This document shows, piece by piece, positions 62,783-64,000 of a stretch of 64,000 nt of DNA. How positions within the stretch are numbered: position 1 is the first letter of the stretch; each line of letters opens with the position of its first letter. The notes under the pieces were generated by a model that worked only from the letters and a program-made list of their open reading frames with translations, was not told the DNA's origin and did not search any database. A program made the translations under genes and the position numbers. The DNA lies in assembly GCF_963678835.1 (NCBI RefSeq), contig NZ_OY787469.1, forward strand, positions 3,038,001-3,102,000. Direction: 5' to 3'. Origin of the DNA: an uncultured Desulfuromonas sp. (GTDB taxonomy: Bacteria > Desulfobacterota > Desulfuromonadia > Desulfuromonadales > Desulfuromonadaceae).

Positions 62783-64000
62783 TTATTGTAAAAGCAATCT
62801 GTCTTGAGGGATCTGCAGCGAACCGTCTTCGCTCAGTAGAAATTTCTTAAGTGTGTCTTGAAGCTGAGCGGATTGTGATGACAACTCCTCTGCTGACGCG
62901 GCACTTTCCTCGGCCATCGCCATGTTCTGCTGAGTTGCCTGGTCAATTTGCGTGAGCCCAACATTGATCTGTTCGATGCCGTTGGCTTGCTCTTCTGACG
63001 CCATGGCTATCTCTGCAACCAGTCCGGAAACATTGCTGATCTCTGTGACGATGTTGATCAGTTCTTTCGACGTATGTTCCGCTGTTTCTGCGCCTGTTGC
63101 CGTGAGCAAAACAGCTCCTTCGATCAGATCTGCCGTTTCCTGAGCTGCGTTGGCGCTTCGAGCCGCTAGATTACGCACCTCTTCAGCAACAACAGCAAAT
63201 CCTTTGCCATGCTGGCCGGCACGAGCCGCCTCGACGGCTGCATTCAATGCCAGAAGATTGGTCTGAAAAGCGATCTCGTCGATGGCTTTGATAATCTTGG
63301 AAATCCCCTGGCTTGATGTCTGGATTTTATCCATGGCCTGGACCATCTCTTCCATCTGATGGTGGCCCTGTTCAGCATAATTTTGAGCAGAGGAGGTCAA
63401 GTCCTTGGCACGCATTGCCTTTTCAGCATTGGAGCTGCTTTGCGAGGACAACTGGGTCACGGTTGCTGTAATCTCTTCAAGGGATGCTGCGGATTCTGTC
63501 CCCCCCTGGGAAAGTGATTGCGCCGCACTTGAGATCTGATTGCTACCGGTAGCAACCTGTTTACTGACCATGGATGTTTCAATCAAGGCGTGGTCTAAAT
63601 TGGTAAGCATCTTTTCCATGGCCAGACCTAACGTATCGCGGTCTGAAAGCAGAGGAACCCTGACGCGCAAATCGCCGTCAGCGACCTTGCCGATAATCTC
63701 GGCACGCTGCTCCAAACTCTCGGCCATTTCGTTGAGCGCCTTACCGAGCTGGCCGAGTTCGTCGCTGCGTTGAATATCGATACGCAAAGAGGTATCCCCC
63801 TGCTGCACAGCCTTCGCAAGAGTCACCCCTTTATTCAGTGCAGAGACGATGGGAGCAACAAGGAAGAAAAGAACGAGAGCAACCACGAGGGCAAGAATAC
63901 AGGTGATGGCAATGTTGACATTCCGGATATGATAAGCCGAAGCATAGATATCTTCCGGTGAAGCCGTCACGCCGATCGTCCAGCCGGTTTTGGTTTCAAC
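62783..64000 (-). CDS. Methyl-accepting chemotaxis protein, C-terminal part (5' end off the window)
   Basis: About 405 residues visible; the frame is open to the window edge. The visible N-terminus ([15 protein letters not shown]) is the end of a dCache-type periplasmic sensor. Then come a membrane segment ([20 protein letters not shown]), a HAMP domain (about [19 protein letters not shown]) and the long signalling coiled coil, with hairpin tip [38 protein letters not shown], the most conserved MCP stretch. It transmits ligand binding to CheA/CheW. The C-terminus has no CheR-docking pentapeptide. Confidence 0.92.
   Translation of the reverse strand, partial: VETKTGWTIGVTASPEDIYASAYHIRNVNIAITCILALVVALVLFFLVAPIVSALNKGVTLAKAVQQGDTSLRIDIQRSDELGQLGKALNEMAESLEQRAEIIGKVADGDLRVRVPLLSDRDTLGLAMEKMLTNLDHALIETSMVSKQVATGSNQISSAAQSLSQGGTESAASLEEITATVTQLSSQSSSNAEKAMRAKDLTSSAQNYAEQGHHQMEEMVQAMDKIQTSSQGISKIIKAIDEIAFQTNLLALNAAVEAARAGQHGKGFAVVAEEVRNLAARSANAAQETADLIEGAVLLTATGAETAEHTSKELINIVTEISNVSGLVAEIAMASEEQANGIEQINVGLTQIDQATQQNMAMAEESAASAEELSSQSAQLQDTLKKFLLSEDGSLQIPQDRLLLQ

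Overview
The window looks like the chromosome of an anaerobic, metal- or sulfur-respiring bacterium of the Desulfuromonas/Geobacter type (Desulfuromonadota). This is inferred from gene content: a bactofilin with an M23 peptidase, a flavodiiron protein of the FprA class, a small periplasmic c-type cytochrome, the oxygen-independent haem-breaking enzyme ChuW/HutW, and multi-gene TonB systems. Most genes have balanced to GC-rich codon use. Two stretches are clearly AT-rich and look acquired: 19.1-24.1 kb, and the ABC gene plus toxin tips at 34.5-49 kb.

Layout. 0-1 kb: cell-shape pair (bactofilin, M23 peptidase). 1.2-13 kb: one long minus-strand metal or metallophore uptake cluster. It runs TonB receptor (frameshifted), periplasmic binding protein, ExbB, ExbD, TonB, FecCD-type permease, ATPase, a binding-protein homologue without a signal peptide, a radical SAM enzyme fused to a third binding-protein domain, an HTH regulator with a periplasmic-binding-protein-like sensor domain, and a methyltransferase. 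13.6-19 kb: housekeeping genes (DUF4242, cupin, lipoprotein 5'-nucleotidase, cytochrome c, gamma-glutamylcyclotransferase-like protein, flavodiiron protein). 19.17-23.9 kb: an AT-rich cassette of two convergent genes (P-loop NTPase with TPR-like C-terminus; SHMT-like PLP enzyme). A perfect 27-bp inverted repeat bounds it and a tyrosine recombinase gene abuts it, so it may be a DNA-inversion switch. 24.4-34.1 kb: a haem island with a TonB receptor divergent from ChuW/HutW, a three-gene ECF transporter, a flavodoxin-HutX fusion and an ABC exporter.

34.5-53 kb is a graveyard of mobile DNA around Rhs polymorphic toxins. It holds three Rhs C-terminal cores with different tips, a fourth orphan tip, an immunity candidate behind each tip, two copies of one insertion sequence, two copies of an ISL3-like fragment, many copies of a REP-associated Y1 transposase element (RAYT-1) whose left ends are stacked on one another, a second Y1 family, and three 173-bp MITEs with an apparent 11-bp target duplication.

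53-64 kb is ordinary chromosome (small Cys-rich protein, DUF2064 protein, TetR regulator, PAS-GGDEF protein, two porins, a chemoreceptor running off the window). It is peppered with two dispersed repeat families, called A and B here. Calls rest on reading motifs and comparing sequences within the window by eye; no database search was run.
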